This document shows, one piece after another, positions 1 through 8,269 of a stretch of 64,000 bases of DNA. A program made the translations under genes and the position numbers. Origin of the DNA: SIG299 sp964541485. GTDB lineage: Bacteria; Bacillota; Clostridia; Lachnospirales; Lachnospiraceae. The DNA lies in assembly GCA_964541485.1 (NCBI GenBank), contig CAZIQL010000001.1, forward strand, positions 1-64,000. Direction: 5' to 3'. How positions within the stretch are numbered: the stretch's first letter is position 1; each line of letters opens with the position of its first letter. The notes beneath the pieces are model-generated. The model was not told the DNA's origin. It did not search any database and saw nothing but the letters and a program-made list of their open reading frames with translations.

Positions 1-611
1 TCTACAAGAATATTCTGACCTGTACAGAATGTATTTGTCATAGTCAAAAAGTATGCCCATTCTGCTATCTCTTCTGAAGTCGCCCACTTCTTTAACGGCG
101 TTTCATTCATAATTTCCTCCCAGAGCACAGCATCATTCATCACGCACTCATTAAGTGGTGTAAGCACTCCTCCCGGGTCAAGACTGTTGCAAGTCGCACC
201 ATAAACTGCAACACGCATTGCAACATTCTTAGTGTATGCTAAGATACCGCCTTTACTTGCGCAATACTCCGGAAACTCAGCTCCGGTATGAGCACTTGCA
301 GAACCGATATTTAAAATGGAATGAATTTTATCCTGAATACCATATTTCTCCGTAATCCGTATTACAGCTTTCAAATTGATATCAATATCATCCTCATTCT
401 GCGTGCCTGCATTATTGATTAAAACATTGATATCGGAAAGTTCCGGTAAATTCTCGTAATCACGGACATCCATCCGATAATGAACATATCCTTCCTGCTC
501 AATACCTGCTTCTTGTCTGTCGATACCAATTACCTTATGATTTTCCTTTAAAAATCGTTCAGCAATTGCTTTTCCTATTCCCTGTGATGTTCCTGTAACC
601 AAAATCTTCAT
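1..611 (-). CDS. SDR-family NAD(P)-dependent oxidoreductase, partial
   Basis: Short-chain dehydrogenase/reductase, probably cytosolic; substrate unknown. The N-terminus begins MKILVTGTSQGIGKA, a Rossmann TGxxxGIG nucleotide-binding motif at about residues 6-13. An NNAG motif follows in the middle, and a Y-C-A-S-K catalytic signature (YxxxK) lies near residue 125. The C-terminus runs off the left edge of the window, so length and specificity cannot be judged. The ATG at 611 overlaps the TAA stop of the upstream transporter gene by one base (TAATG), so the two are very probably one transcript under the leader described at 1391-1545. Family assignment is secure; function beyond that is not known. 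Confidence 0.9.
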   Translation of the reverse strand, partial: MKILVTGTSQGIGKAIAERFLKENHKVIGIDRQEAGIEQEGYVHYRMDVRDYENLPELSDINVLINNAGTQNEDDIDINLKAVIRITEKYGIQDKIHSILNIGSASAHTGAEFPEYCASKGGILAYTKNVAMRVAVYGATCNSLDPGGVLTPLNECVMNDAVLWEEIMNETPLKKWATSEEIAEWAYFLTMTNTFCTGQNILV

Positions 612-1390
612 TACCGTTTTCCTCCCTTGATATAGTCAAGATATTCATTCCCTACATTGTACTGCTTCCACTTCATTACGATTTTATACCCCAACGGAGA
701 GAACAATGCTTCCATAATCAGTTCCGCTACCGCTCCAGTTAATGCACATGCTGCACATTGCAATACTGTCCAGTGAAATCCATCCCAGAATATTGGTGCA
801 AATCCCACAAAAACTATGAGAGAAAAAATAAGGTTGTCAAAAAATTGCCCGATAAAGGTTGAAATATATGACTGTGTAACAAAAGCAAGCTTACCATCCC
901 GATTCTTAGAAAACGCCTTTCCGATTGTCCAATTTAAAAAATTGTTAATAACTGCGGACACCAAAAACGCAATCGTACTTCCCAGAAGAATAAACCATGT
1001 TCCTCCAAGTATCCCATCCAATGCCGTATAATCATTCGCATTGGATGGAATACTGCTTGCAATATAAAAAATCGCACACGTAAGCAGATTTATCGCCGAT
1101 GCAAGTGCTGCAATTTTATTGGATGCCTTAGGTCCGAAATACTTTGTAATGATATCCATACACATAAACGACAACCACGAAATCAATATGCCTCCATCCA
1201 GTGCAATATAGGTTGTCTGTAGCAGCGTTTTATTTGCGAGCAGATTCATACAAATAACACTCACAACAAATAATGAAACCGTCGTTGCCGGGATACACCT
1301 AAGCAATATTTCCGTTTCTTTCTTCTCTCTTAAAATCCACTCCCGTATAGACAAAGAGCCTTTTTCATTCTGATTTTTCATATCGTCCAT
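611..1390 (-). CDS. VUT/YhhQ-family transporter (queuosine-precursor type)
   Basis: Integral membrane protein of about 259 residues with about six predicted membrane segments. It matches the Vut_1/YhhQ pattern: a polar LANK segment, then a long conserved core with a D-(x)n-KYFGPKAS region, SAVINNFLNWTIGKAF and TQSYISTFIGQFFDN. The family (PF02592) is associated with uptake of queuosine precursors such as preQ1 or queuine; that substrate is inferred here from the family only. The start is set at 1390, because GGAGGAAACT lies directly before this ATG while the in-frame TTG at 1402 has no ribosome binding site. It is translationally coupled to the downstream SDR gene. A structured leader with an intrinsic terminator precedes it, suggesting ligand-controlled expression. 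Confidence 0.82.
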   Translation of the reverse strand: MDDMKNQNEKGSLSIREWILREKKETEILLRCIPATTVSLFVVSVICMNLLANKTLLQTTYIALDGGILISWLSFMCMDIITKYFGPKASNKIAALASAINLLTCAIFYIASSIPSNANDYTALDGILGGTWFILLGSTIAFLVSAVINNFLNWTIGKAFSKNRDGKLAFVTQSYISTFIGQFFDNLIFSLIVFVGFAPIFWDGFHWTVLQCAACALTGAVAELIMEALFSPLGYKIVMKWKQYNVGNEYLDYIKGGKR

Positions 1391-1545
1391 AGTTTCCTCC
1401 AATAAAAAAATAGTTTTACATCACATAAAACTACCTTCCAATAAAACATAGACCCCTACAAATGCATCGTCGCTATGTCGTCAATATTAGATTAGTAGCC
1501 CTGGTTTTGTTTTACGACAGGATGGTACAAATGAACTGTCGATCG
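1391..1545 (-). promoter_or_regulatory. Structured 5' leader, candidate riboswitch/attenuator
   Basis: About 150 nt lie between the predicted transcription start (near 1545) and the transporter start. On the - strand I see a hairpin GACAG...CTGTC, a second hairpin ACATAG...CTATGT, and a third (TAGTTTTA...TAAAACTA) followed by seven T, which is an intrinsic terminator. The ribosome binding site lies after the terminator. This is the layout of a transcription-terminating riboswitch. I could not match the sequence to a preQ1-I, preQ1-II or any other class with confidence; the downstream family makes a queuosine-precursor ligand the first guess. Confidence 0.55.
1404..1433 (-). terminator. Attenuator-type intrinsic terminator before the transporter gene
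   Basis: Stem TAGTTTTA / TAAAACTA with a short loop, then a run of seven T on the - strand. It ends only about a dozen bases before the ATG and upstream of GGAGGA, so it can stop transcription before the gene. Confidence 0.7.
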
Positions 1546-1551
1546 CTTGTC

Positions 1552-1580
1552 ATTATACAATATATCTTATAAAATAACAA
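1552..1580 (-). promoter_or_regulatory. Sigma-A-type promoter for the transporter/SDR operon
   Basis: On the - strand: TTGTTA (1580-1575), 17-base spacer, TATAAT (1557-1552). Predicted start near 1545. Confidence 0.7.
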
Positions 1581-1685
1581 CCCTGTTTCTATGGCATTTA
1601 CCTCTTAGTCTCTAATGCCGGCACGTTAATCACAAAAATTGATAGTACGTAGAAACCAGCTATTCCGGGGAGCTGCTTTTAGTCT

Positions 1686-1715
1686 AAAAAAGGACTGCGT
1701 CCGAAAACGCAATCC
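1686..1715 (-). terminator. Intrinsic terminator after the DHHW gene
   Basis: On the - strand GGATTGCG and CGCAGTCC form an 8-bp stem (one G-U pair) followed by TTTTTT, directly downstream of the stop codon at 1725. It closes the sigma/MBOAT/DHHW operon. Confidence 0.85.
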
Positions 1716-1724
1716 CCTTTAAGA

Positions 1725-2873
1725 TCATTTCAAAAACTTACCGGAATTCACATCCGTTGCGAATGTCACAGCGTTGTAAAGCACTAACACGTCAGTCACT
1801 TTGTACTGCACCATAAACTGGGTAATCGGTATATTAAAGTAGCGGAAGTCCACCAGATATACCTTTTCGTAATTTCCAACGGTAAGCGGTGCAAAACAGT
1901 GTGAGAAAGAATCCTTGATGATGAGAAGCACACCTTCCCCTTCGCTGTTTGACAAAATTTCCGTCAAACCATGGTTGCCGTCTAAGTAATAGGAATACTT
2001 GTCTTTCATGGAAAGATATTCCTCCACATACATGGTATCAAAGGTTTCCATCATATCTACCGTCACCTGCACCTTGGAAGGTGTATTCGGCAGATTAAAT
2101 ACGCTCATGCTGTCCTTGCTGATGTTTAAGTTAAGCTTAGAATGCACGGTTCCAAGGAACTCTTCTGAAACGACAGTCTGCTCTACATCCGAAAGCTCCG
2201 GCACCTCAAAGCCCGTCGCCTTACAGAATTCCTGGTACGCATAAAATGCACCAAGTGTTGTCCAGTGATGGTCCGTTTTATAGAAAATATACTCATCCGA
2301 ATGTGCTTTTAATACATCTCTCACATCCAGCGCTGTTCCCTCCGGCAACCGGCTGTACAAATCATCAATCATGCCATTCTGGTCAAAGCCTGTTGCAAAC
2401 AACGGCAATTTGTCCGTCAGAATCTCCGATGCTGTCGGCACAAGCATTACCTTCACATGATCCGCACCAAGACGACCCACCTGCTTTTCCACAAACTGTG
2501 TCAGGCGGTCTAAGTTCTTCTCAAGCATTTCAAAATCAATCTCCGAGTCCTCGTGACGCTCGATAAGATATCCGTCATCTGCAATATAAACTCCATTGAC
2601 ATCCTGCTTGTTTAACACAATTTCTGCAATTGTTTTTATCTGAATCCAGCTGTCCCTAAGGAAAAACTGGTCTGTAATATATTCTTCATAATCCGTCATG
2701 AATTCTCCGGAAAATAATGTCTCCCAGGAAAATTCCGGCTTTGTTGCCAACACTCTGTTTTCATTGTCTGAGAATGTTCTCTCCGGGCTCACAAACGTAA
2801 TTGCCGTAAATCCAAAGACAAGGACCAGAAGTACTATGACAACACTTTTCGAATAATGTCTGTTTGTCTCCAT
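1725..2873 (-). CDS. DHHW-family protein, partner of the MBOAT acyltransferase
   Basis: A 382-residue protein with one N-terminal membrane anchor (about residues 10-28, VVIVLLVLVFGFTAITFV) and a large extracytoplasmic domain. The name-giving motif K-T-D-H-H-W-T lies near residue 200. The fold is related to AlgX/AlgJ/DltD-type SGNH proteins. In such systems an MBOAT protein moves acyl groups across the membrane and a DHHW/AlgX-like partner transfers them to an exported glycopolymer. The MBOAT gene lies immediately upstream (61-base gap) on the same strand. AAGGAG precedes the ATG. The acceptor polymer is unknown; O-acetylation of cell wall or exopolysaccharide is inferred. Confidence 0.85.
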   Translation of the reverse strand: METNRHYSKSVVIVLLVLVFGFTAITFVSPERTFSDNENRVLATKPEFSWETLFSGEFMTDYEEYITDQFFLRDSWIQIKTIAEIVLNKQDVNGVYIADDGYLIERHEDSEIDFEMLEKNLDRLTQFVEKQVGRLGADHVKVMLVPTASEILTDKLPLFATGFDQNGMIDDLYSRLPEGTALDVRDVLKAHSDEYIFYKTDHHWTTLGAFYAYQEFCKATGFEVPELSDVEQTVVSEEFLGTVHSKLNLNISKDSMSVFNLPNTPSKVQVTVDMMETFDTMYVEEYLSMKDKYSYYLDGNHGLTEILSNSEGEGVLLIIKDSFSHCFAPLTVGNYEKVYLVDFRYFNIPITQFMVQYKVTDVLVLYNAVTFATDVNSGKFLK

Positions 2874-2934
2874 TTAAACTCTCCTTATATTTTCTCCCGG
2901 TTTCAAAAACAAAAACCAAGACCTACGACCTCCG

Positions 2935-4371
2935 TTAAAACCTGAAATACAGGAACGGATTATACGTTGCATCTACCAGATAAGCCGTGGAAATGATAAA
3001 CACTGCTGCAACAAAAACACACTGTAACACAGCAGAAACCACACGACCTGCTTTCTGTGCTTTTAAGCCTTCTAACTTATCCATAAGCTTAGCCGCAAGC
3101 ATCTTCGGATACGGCGTTGCTGCTAAAATCAGCACAACCAGCATCACGGCATAGCTAAGTAACAGATATAAAGTTTCTGTACTCACAAAGCCTGCACCGG
3201 TCAGACCAAACATCGCCTTGATATACTGAACGCCCTGTGCCATATTATCAAAGGCAAAAATTGCCCAGCTGATCCATACAAGGAAAATCGTATAGACATG
3301 AGAAAATATCTTATGTTTCTTAAGGAAACCAAGCCACAGGAACTTCTCCAGAATCAGGAGCACACCAAAATAAACACCCCAGATTAAAAAGTTCCAGCTC
3401 GCACCATGCCAGATACCGGTCAGCAGCCAAACCACAGCAATATTTCTCATCTGAAGCTTTAATCCCTTACGGTTTCCGCCAAGCGGAATATATACATAGG
3501 AACGGAACCAGCTGCCCAGCGACATGTGCCATCTTCTCCAGAACTCGGTGATGCTTCTGGAAATGTACGGATAGTCAAAGTTCTCAAGGAAATGGAAACC
3601 AAACATCTTTCCAAGACCGATTGCCATATCGGAATAACCCGAGAAGTCAAAGTAAATCTGGAACGCATACGCCGTAATTCCAAGCCACGCCATCACTACC
3701 GGCACTTCACCGACACTCCTTGCGCTGATCATATCCCAGAGAAGACCAATATTGTTTGCAAGGAGAACCTTTTTGCCGACACCGGTTATAAAACGCATCG
3801 TACCGGCTGCAAAATCATCCATGCTTTCTTTTCTGCCTTCCATCTGCTCTGCAACCGTATTGTATGCCACAATAGGACCTGCAATCAGCTGCGGGAATAA
3901 TGCCACATACGCACCGAAGGAAATGATGTTCTTCTGTGGAAGTGCATCGCCACGGTATACGTCAATTGTATAGGACATCGTCTGGAACGTATAGAACGAA
4001 ATACCAATCGGAAGTGCCAGATTAAGGAGCGGAATTTCCACCCCCGGAATCAGGTTCAAGTTTGTGATCACAAAATCTGCATACTTAAAGAAACCAAGCA
4101 GTGCCAGATTGATTACCATGGAAGAAAGCACCACCAGTTTGGCCTTTCCCATTTCATTTTTTTCTTTCAGTTTATACACCCAAAGTCCATGCGTATAGTC
4201 CACAACCGTTGAGAAAATCATCAGTACAACATAAACCGGTTCGCCCCACGCATAGAAAATCAGGCTGGCAATAAACAGTACGAAATTCCTCAGTTTTTTT
4301 GGTGCTATGAAGTACAAAATCAGCACAATCGGCAAAAACCGGAACATAAACAACAAACTACTAAATACCAT
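2935..4371 (-). CDS. MBOAT-family membrane O-acyltransferase (AlgI/DltB-like)
   Basis: A 478-residue polytopic membrane protein with about ten hydrophobic segments. The conserved WRRWHMSLGSWFRSY block and the TGIWHGASWNFL block, which holds the catalytic MBOAT histidine near residue 322, are both present, along with the QIYFDFSGYSDMAIGLG segment. The family transfers acyl (usually acetyl) groups to extracytoplasmic glycans. The downstream DHHW gene is its usual partner. Upstream lie an ECF sigma gene and a membrane-anchored protein in the same orientation with a 12-base gap, so this acyltransferase module may be switched by that sigma factor. AAAGGGTGACATT precedes the ATG. Confidence 0.92.
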   Translation of the reverse strand: MVFSSLLFMFRFLPIVLILYFIAPKKLRNFVLFIASLIFYAWGEPVYVVLMIFSTVVDYTHGLWVYKLKEKNEMGKAKLVVLSSMVINLALLGFFKYADFVITNLNLIPGVEIPLLNLALPIGISFYTFQTMSYTIDVYRGDALPQKNIISFGAYVALFPQLIAGPIVAYNTVAEQMEGRKESMDDFAAGTMRFITGVGKKVLLANNIGLLWDMISARSVGEVPVVMAWLGITAYAFQIYFDFSGYSDMAIGLGKMFGFHFLENFDYPYISRSITEFWRRWHMSLGSWFRSYVYIPLGGNRKGLKLQMRNIAVVWLLTGIWHGASWNFLIWGVYFGVLLILEKFLWLGFLKKHKIFSHVYTIFLVWISWAIFAFDNMAQGVQYIKAMFGLTGAGFVSTETLYLLLSYAVMLVVLILAATPYPKMLAAKLMDKLEGLKAQKAGRVVSAVLQCVFVAAVFIISTAYLVDATYNPFLYFRF

Positions 4372-4382
4372 AATGTCACCCT

Positions 4383-4979
4383 TTATTCATTCCCATCCGA
4401 AATCCAATCCGGACGTACGTATTTTTCTGATTCCTCCGACCATACAAAGAAATCCTGTTCCCTGGTTACCATCAGCAACGTATATCCGCCTTCCTCCGTC
4501 TGATAACCGCCTTCAAATGTTGCTCCGCCTACCTTAATCTGCATTCCCAAACGGAGCTTTTCTATAACATTCACGCCTTCTGCAAAACGTACCACAACCA
4601 TCGCACGCTCTAAAGCCGGTACTTCCTCTGCACTCATATCACGCAGTCTCAGAAAAATTAAATTGTGCTCTGTATCAATGCTCTCAACTTCCCCATCCAG
4701 GTAGGAAAGCTCCGGCAATATTCTCGGCTCAGGATTTCCAAGGTCATCCCCTTCCTCTGACAATAAGGCGATTCCTTCATTCCCTCCCTGCGGTGTCTGA
4801 TTGTAATTTTCCAGTGTCATCACGCCGACTCCTGCCAGCCCAAGACACACAACAAACATCGCTGCAATCTTTGTTGTCCTTGCCGCAAAATTCACACGGA
4901 TAATTTTTGTCTCATTTTCTTCTGTATAAGAAGCGGCTTTTTCATAAATGCCCGCTATAAATTCTTCATTCGATTTCAT
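4383..4979 (-). CDS. Membrane-anchored protein, probable anti-sigma factor
   Basis: About 198 residues: a cytoplasmic N-terminal segment of about 45 residues, one membrane segment (TTKIAAMFVVCLGLAGVGVM, about residues 41-61), then an acidic extracytoplasmic domain with no motif I recognise. Size, topology and position directly after an ECF sigma gene, plus the acyltransferase genes after it, suggest a regulator of that sigma factor. I see no zinc-binding HxxxCxxC motif, so the assignment rests on context. The start at 4979 follows GAGAGGG closely; an in-frame ATG at 4991 overlaps the sigma stop (ATGA) but has no clear ribosome binding site. Confidence 0.6.
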   Translation of the reverse strand: MKSNEEFIAGIYEKAASYTEENETKIIRVNFAARTTKIAAMFVVCLGLAGVGVMTLENYNQTPQGGNEGIALLSEEGDDLGNPEPRILPELSYLDGEVESIDTEHNLIFLRLRDMSAEEVPALERAMVVVRFAEGVNVIEKLRLGMQIKVGGATFEGGYQTEEGGYTLLMVTREQDFFVWSEESEKYVRPDWISDGNE

Positions 4980-4987
4980 ATTCCCTC

Positions 4988-5527
4988 TCATTTCTGCAGG
5001 GCTAAAAGAAGTGCCTTTCTGGCACGGTGTGCCAGCACCTTAACCTGCGGAACTGTTTTTCCCATCACTTCCGCCACTTCCTTTAATTTCATTCCCTCCA
5101 GTTCTGTCAATACCAGAACCCTTTGGTATTCTTCCTTTAAGCCGTCTAAGGCTCTGTATAGTTCTTCTTTATCTTCCTGTTCAAGTACCCTCACTTCAGG
5201 GCTGTCAGCACCGGTCACACCGGTCTCATCTTCCGCACTGAAATCAGTTAAGTACTCTCTCCCGGACTTTCTCACATAGTCTACTGCCTTGTGATGTCCA
5301 ATCGTATATAAATATGTTTTAAACGATGCCTTGCCCGGCACAAAACGCTCCTTGTGGACATAAACCTCCACAAAGGCGTCCTGCGCCAAGTCCTCAGCAA
5401 TTGTAATGTTTTTTATCATTCGGTTCAGATAATAGATTAATCCGTCTTTGTAACGAATAACAAGCCGTTCAAAGCCACTATTATCACCGCTTAAAAATTC
5501 GGAATAATCCTTTTCATCTGTGTACAT
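4988..5527 (-). CDS. ECF-type RNA polymerase sigma factor
   Basis: A 179-residue sigma-70 family protein. Region 2 is clear around residues 20-90, with AEDLAQDAFVEVYVH and TYLYTIGHHKAVDYVRKS. Region 4 occupies about residues 120-175, with a helix-turn-helix LVLTELEGMKLKEVAEVMG followed by TVPQVKVLAHRARKAL. A negatively charged linker separates them. It is the first gene of a four-gene operon (sigma, putative anti-sigma, MBOAT, DHHW), so it probably responds to an envelope signal and may drive its own operon. A sigma-A-like promoter lies at 5597-5626. TTGGAGGAATGGC precedes the ATG. Confidence 0.93.
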   Translation of the reverse strand: MYTDEKDYSEFLSGDNSGFERLVIRYKDGLIYYLNRMIKNITIAEDLAQDAFVEVYVHKERFVPGKASFKTYLYTIGHHKAVDYVRKSGREYLTDFSAEDETGVTGADSPEVRVLEQEDKEELYRALDGLKEEYQRVLVLTELEGMKLKEVAEVMGKTVPQVKVLAHRARKALLLALQK

Positions 5528-5596
5528 GCCATTCCTCCAAGTATCTGTCTGTCGAAAAAGTTACGATTTTGTCCATCGATAAAATCACTAACTTAT

Positions 5597-5626
5597 ATTA
5601 TACCACACTTAAGGGTCCGACTTCAA
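5597..5626 (-). promoter_or_regulatory. Promoter of the ECF sigma operon
   Basis: On the - strand TTGAAG (5626-5621), 18-base spacer, TATAAT (5602-5597), about 70 bases before the sigma gene. It resembles a housekeeping promoter; I do not see an obvious ECF-type AAC/CGT motif. Confidence 0.6.
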
Positions 5627-5682
5627 CCGGATTTCTATGGCAGAGAATTTCTATACTGCTTCTTAATTTAATCTGTCACAAA

Positions 5683-6843
5683 TTACTCCCAGATACCAAG
5701 ATATCCTCTCACAGCCCACTCTGCATTGCTGTTCTGGGATTCATAGTAAGAAATTAAATCTTCATCTGTTGTGATACCGTACATTTCCGGATCATCCAAA
5801 GCTCCGCCAAGAATGGAGAAAATTGCATAATCACCTACGGTTGCAATCCATGCGGCCTGTACACGTGGCTTGTTCATCGGATACTGCATGGAATCATCAA
5901 TTAAGGACTGCTTGTGAGCCTCTAACGCTGCCTTAACATTTTCAAGGTTGCCTTCTGTAGCATGGATTAAGATAAGCTTATCTGCGTTTGCACCAATCAT
6001 CGGGATTTCAACGATTGCATCGTCATACCAGGACGCATCTAACTTTAAGAGCTCCTGCATGTAGGTAGGATCGTCCTGTACCTGTACATTTGGTAAGTAC
6101 ATATCTGCATAAGCCTTCATGATTGCCGCACGGATCTTCTGGATTTCTGTCCAAGGAGTAACTACGATATCTCCGTTCACAACACCTGCAATAGTGTCAA
6201 CTGCAAGCTGTGTGCTTTCCTTACAAGCCTGGATCAGAGCAGCTTCATCTTCATACATCATATCATTCACGCCGGAAGTAAGTACTACAAAGTATACATA
6301 CTCACCAACCACACCGGTCTGTGCACCCTGGGAACGGGTTACGGTTGTTGGGTACCAAGCATTCTCTGTTAATGTTGTCTTATAAGCTTCCATTGCATTC
6401 TTTACATTTTCAAGGTTGCCTTCTGTCGGATGGATAATAATGAAAGTATCCGGAATAACTGCCATACCCATTACTTCAGCAATCGCATAGTCATACCAGG
6501 AAGCGTCTAACTTTAAGGTATCTGCCATGTAATACTCATCTGTCTGTACCTGCATGCTTGGTGCATAAAGGCTGCCGTATGCTTCCTGTACCGCCTGATG
6601 AATGTTTGCAAGCATCTGCTCATGGTCTGCTTCTGCTACCGGAGCATCGGTTGGAGCCGGTGTTGCTTCTGCACCCTGTGTAGGAGCAGGAGTAGAAGGA
6701 CCGTCACCTCTGTCACCAGGAGTTGCCTCTGTGGTAGGTGTTGGGGTAGGTGTTGTATCACCGTTGTTATTGTTGTTGCCGCATGCTGCAAGCATGGATA
6801 CTGTAGCGATAGTTGCTACTGCTACTAAAAAACTCTTCTTCAT
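5683..6843 (-). CDS. Lipoprotein with two DUF4358-like repeats
   Basis: A 386-residue exported lipoprotein. The signal peptide begins MKKSFLVAVATIATVSM and ends in the lipobox L-A-A-C. A low-complexity Asn/Thr/Pro-rich linker follows (about residues 22-75). Two related units then occur, each with a Y-M-(x)n-L-K-L-D-A-S-W-Y-D core and a later H-x-T-E-G-N-L-E-N-V-K block (about residues 85-215 and 235-370). This looks like an internal duplication of a DUF4358-type domain, whose function is unknown. The start at 6843 follows AAAGGAGATTAAC; an upstream in-frame ATG at 6879 lies in the terminator stem region and is not supported. A terminator and long hairpin precede the gene. Confidence 0.8.
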   Translation of the reverse strand: MKKSFLVAVATIATVSMLAACGNNNNNGDTTPTPTPTTEATPGDRGDGPSTPAPTQGAEATPAPTDAPVAEADHEQMLANIHQAVQEAYGSLYAPSMQVQTDEYYMADTLKLDASWYDYAIAEVMGMAVIPDTFIIIHPTEGNLENVKNAMEAYKTTLTENAWYPTTVTRSQGAQTGVVGEYVYFVVLTSGVNDMMYEDEAALIQACKESTQLAVDTIAGVVNGDIVVTPWTEIQKIRAAIMKAYADMYLPNVQVQDDPTYMQELLKLDASWYDDAIVEIPMIGANADKLILIHATEGNLENVKAALEAHKQSLIDDSMQYPMNKPRVQAAWIATVGDYAIFSILGGALDDPEMYGITTDEDLISYYESQNSNAEWAVRGYLGIWE

Positions 6844-6862
6844 GTTAATCTCCTTTTCTTTT

Positions 6863-6889
6863 AAAAAATGCCCCTGCAAAAACAGGGGC
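6863..6889 (-). terminator. Intrinsic terminator between nagA and the lipoprotein gene
   Basis: On the - strand GCCCCTG and CAGGGGC form a stem with a 6-base loop, followed by ATTTTTT. It ends about 20 bases before the lipoprotein ATG, so it may end nagA transcription or attenuate the lipoprotein gene. Confidence 0.8.
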
Positions 6890-6903
6890 GTTTTATCTCT
6901 CTG

Positions 6904-6942
6904 TTTTTTGACTTACACTCCTTATTCGTGCAAATCAAAAAA
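6904..6942. repeat. Long imperfect inverted repeat between nagA and lipoprotein gene
   Basis: TTTTTTGA and TCAAAAAA form the outer arms. The inner TTACAC-like bases pair further with one mismatch and one G-U, around a 7-base loop. It could be a second, bidirectional terminator or part of a leader. Confidence 0.45.
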
Positions 6943-6989
6943 AGGTTACACTTAATTTTTTTTTTGCTGAAAATAAATAAGTATCGTAC

Positions 6990-8123
6990 TTAAACCGGAA
7001 CACCACCGATATATACCTTCTCTAATGTCCAGTCCTCATCCACCACAAGAAAGTCTGCGACACGTCCGCACCCGATACTTCCGACTTCACTTTCCATACC
7101 AATGGACCTTGCCGGATAATACGATGCGCCGAGGATTGCCTGCTCTGCCGGAACACCAAACCGGATGGCGTTCACCATAGCATCATAGACACTGATGGTG
7201 GAGCCGGCGATGGTTCCGTCTGCCTGCGTGGCTTTTCCATCCCTTACATAAACTTTGATTCCTCCCAGCTCGTACTCTCCGTCCGAAAGCCCTGCCGCCT
7301 GCATGGAGTCGGAAATCAGGAGCACCTTGCCCGGACAGAGTGAGAACATCATTCGGATGATGGCAGGATGCAGATGAATACCGTCACAAATCAGTTCCAC
7401 ATACATTTTTTTATCCACCGCAGCCCCAATCAGGCCGGGTTCTCTGTGATGAAGCGGCTGCATTGCATTAAACAGATGGGTCACGTGATCTGCTCCCCAC
7501 CCTGTTGCCGCACACGCCGTTTCATAATCGCATGCCGTATGACCAAGAGAAACCGCCACCTGATCCTCCCTGCATCTGCGTACCAGTTCTTCCGCTCCCA
7601 AAAGCTCCGGGTCCACTGCCAAAAGACGGAGCTTTCCTCCGCAAAGCTTCTGAAATTTTTCATAAACCATCACATCCGGCTTTTTTAAATACCGTGCATC
7701 ATGCGCACCTTTTTTCTTTTCTCCCAGAAATGGTCCTTCCATATGTACACCCAGGAGCCTTGCGCCCGTATGTGCCGTTTCACAAAAGGCACCAATCACT
7801 TCAAGTGAAGCTTCTATCGCCTCCGGCCTGTTTGTCATTGTCGTTGCAAGCACAGACGTCACACCACAGGAAGCATACGAATCGCAAAGCTTTTGCAGGG
7901 CTTGCCCTGTCACAAAACTAAAATCCTCACCCACACGTCCATGTGTATGGATATCTACCAGACCCGGCAGAATTTTCTTTCCGAATGCCTCAAGTACCTC
8001 TTCGCCTTCCCATGCACTCAGGGTCCCCGGTTCCTCTGTCTGTACTATAATTCCCTCAGATACCCGGAGTTCCTTTCTTTGAAATTCACCTTCTAAAAAT
8101 ACCAGTCCATCTCTAATTATCAT
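6990..8123 (-). CDS. nagA: N-acetylglucosamine-6-phosphate deacetylase
   Basis: A 377-residue cytosolic amidohydrolase that removes acetate from GlcNAc-6-phosphate in amino-sugar catabolism and cell-wall recycling. Family landmarks are in order: metal-site HTHG (about residues 59-62) following ILPGLVDI, HMEGPF with the metal-ligand Glu, SLGHT, H-L-F-N-A-M, and the catalytic Asp in LLISDSMQAAGLSDG. Length is normal for NagA. The ATG at 8123 follows TTGGAG with about ten bases between. No nagB is adjacent. A possible -10 (TATACT on the - strand, 8165-8160) lies upstream, but I see no good -35 for it. Confidence 0.95.
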   Translation of the reverse strand: MIIRDGLVFLEGEFQRKELRVSEGIIVQTEEPGTLSAWEGEEVLEAFGKKILPGLVDIHTHGRVGEDFSFVTGQALQKLCDSYASCGVTSVLATTMTNRPEAIEASLEVIGAFCETAHTGARLLGVHMEGPFLGEKKKGAHDARYLKKPDVMVYEKFQKLCGGKLRLLAVDPELLGAEELVRRCREDQVAVSLGHTACDYETACAATGWGADHVTHLFNAMQPLHHREPGLIGAAVDKKMYVELICDGIHLHPAIIRMMFSLCPGKVLLISDSMQAAGLSDGEYELGGIKVYVRDGKATQADGTIAGSTISVYDAMVNAIRFGVPAEQAILGASYYPARSIGMESEVGSIGCGRVADFLVVDEDWTLEKVYIGGVPV

Positions 8124-8188
8124 TATTCATTCTCCAATTTTTCTGTTAGCTTTCTTTTAAGTATACCACATTTTTCAAAAAAATACTA

Positions 8189-8217
8189 TTGAAACCTTCC
8201 TACCTTACTACTATAAT
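8189..8217 (+). promoter_or_regulatory. Promoter of the yitT-like gene
   Basis: TTGAAA (8189-8194), 17-base spacer, TATAAT (8212-8217). This shows that an in-frame TTG at 8189 is a -35 box and not a start codon. Confidence 0.8.
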
Positions 8218-8269
8218 AAGAGCAGAAAACAAAAGAGTTTCTTTTGGAACCACAGGGGGAAAACAAAAT

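Noticed and set aside
8189..8269. N-terminal extension of the YitT-like protein from a TTG at 8189
   Set aside because: That TTG is the -35 box of a good promoter and the -10 lies inside the supposed coding region; the ATG at 8270 has a ribosome binding site.
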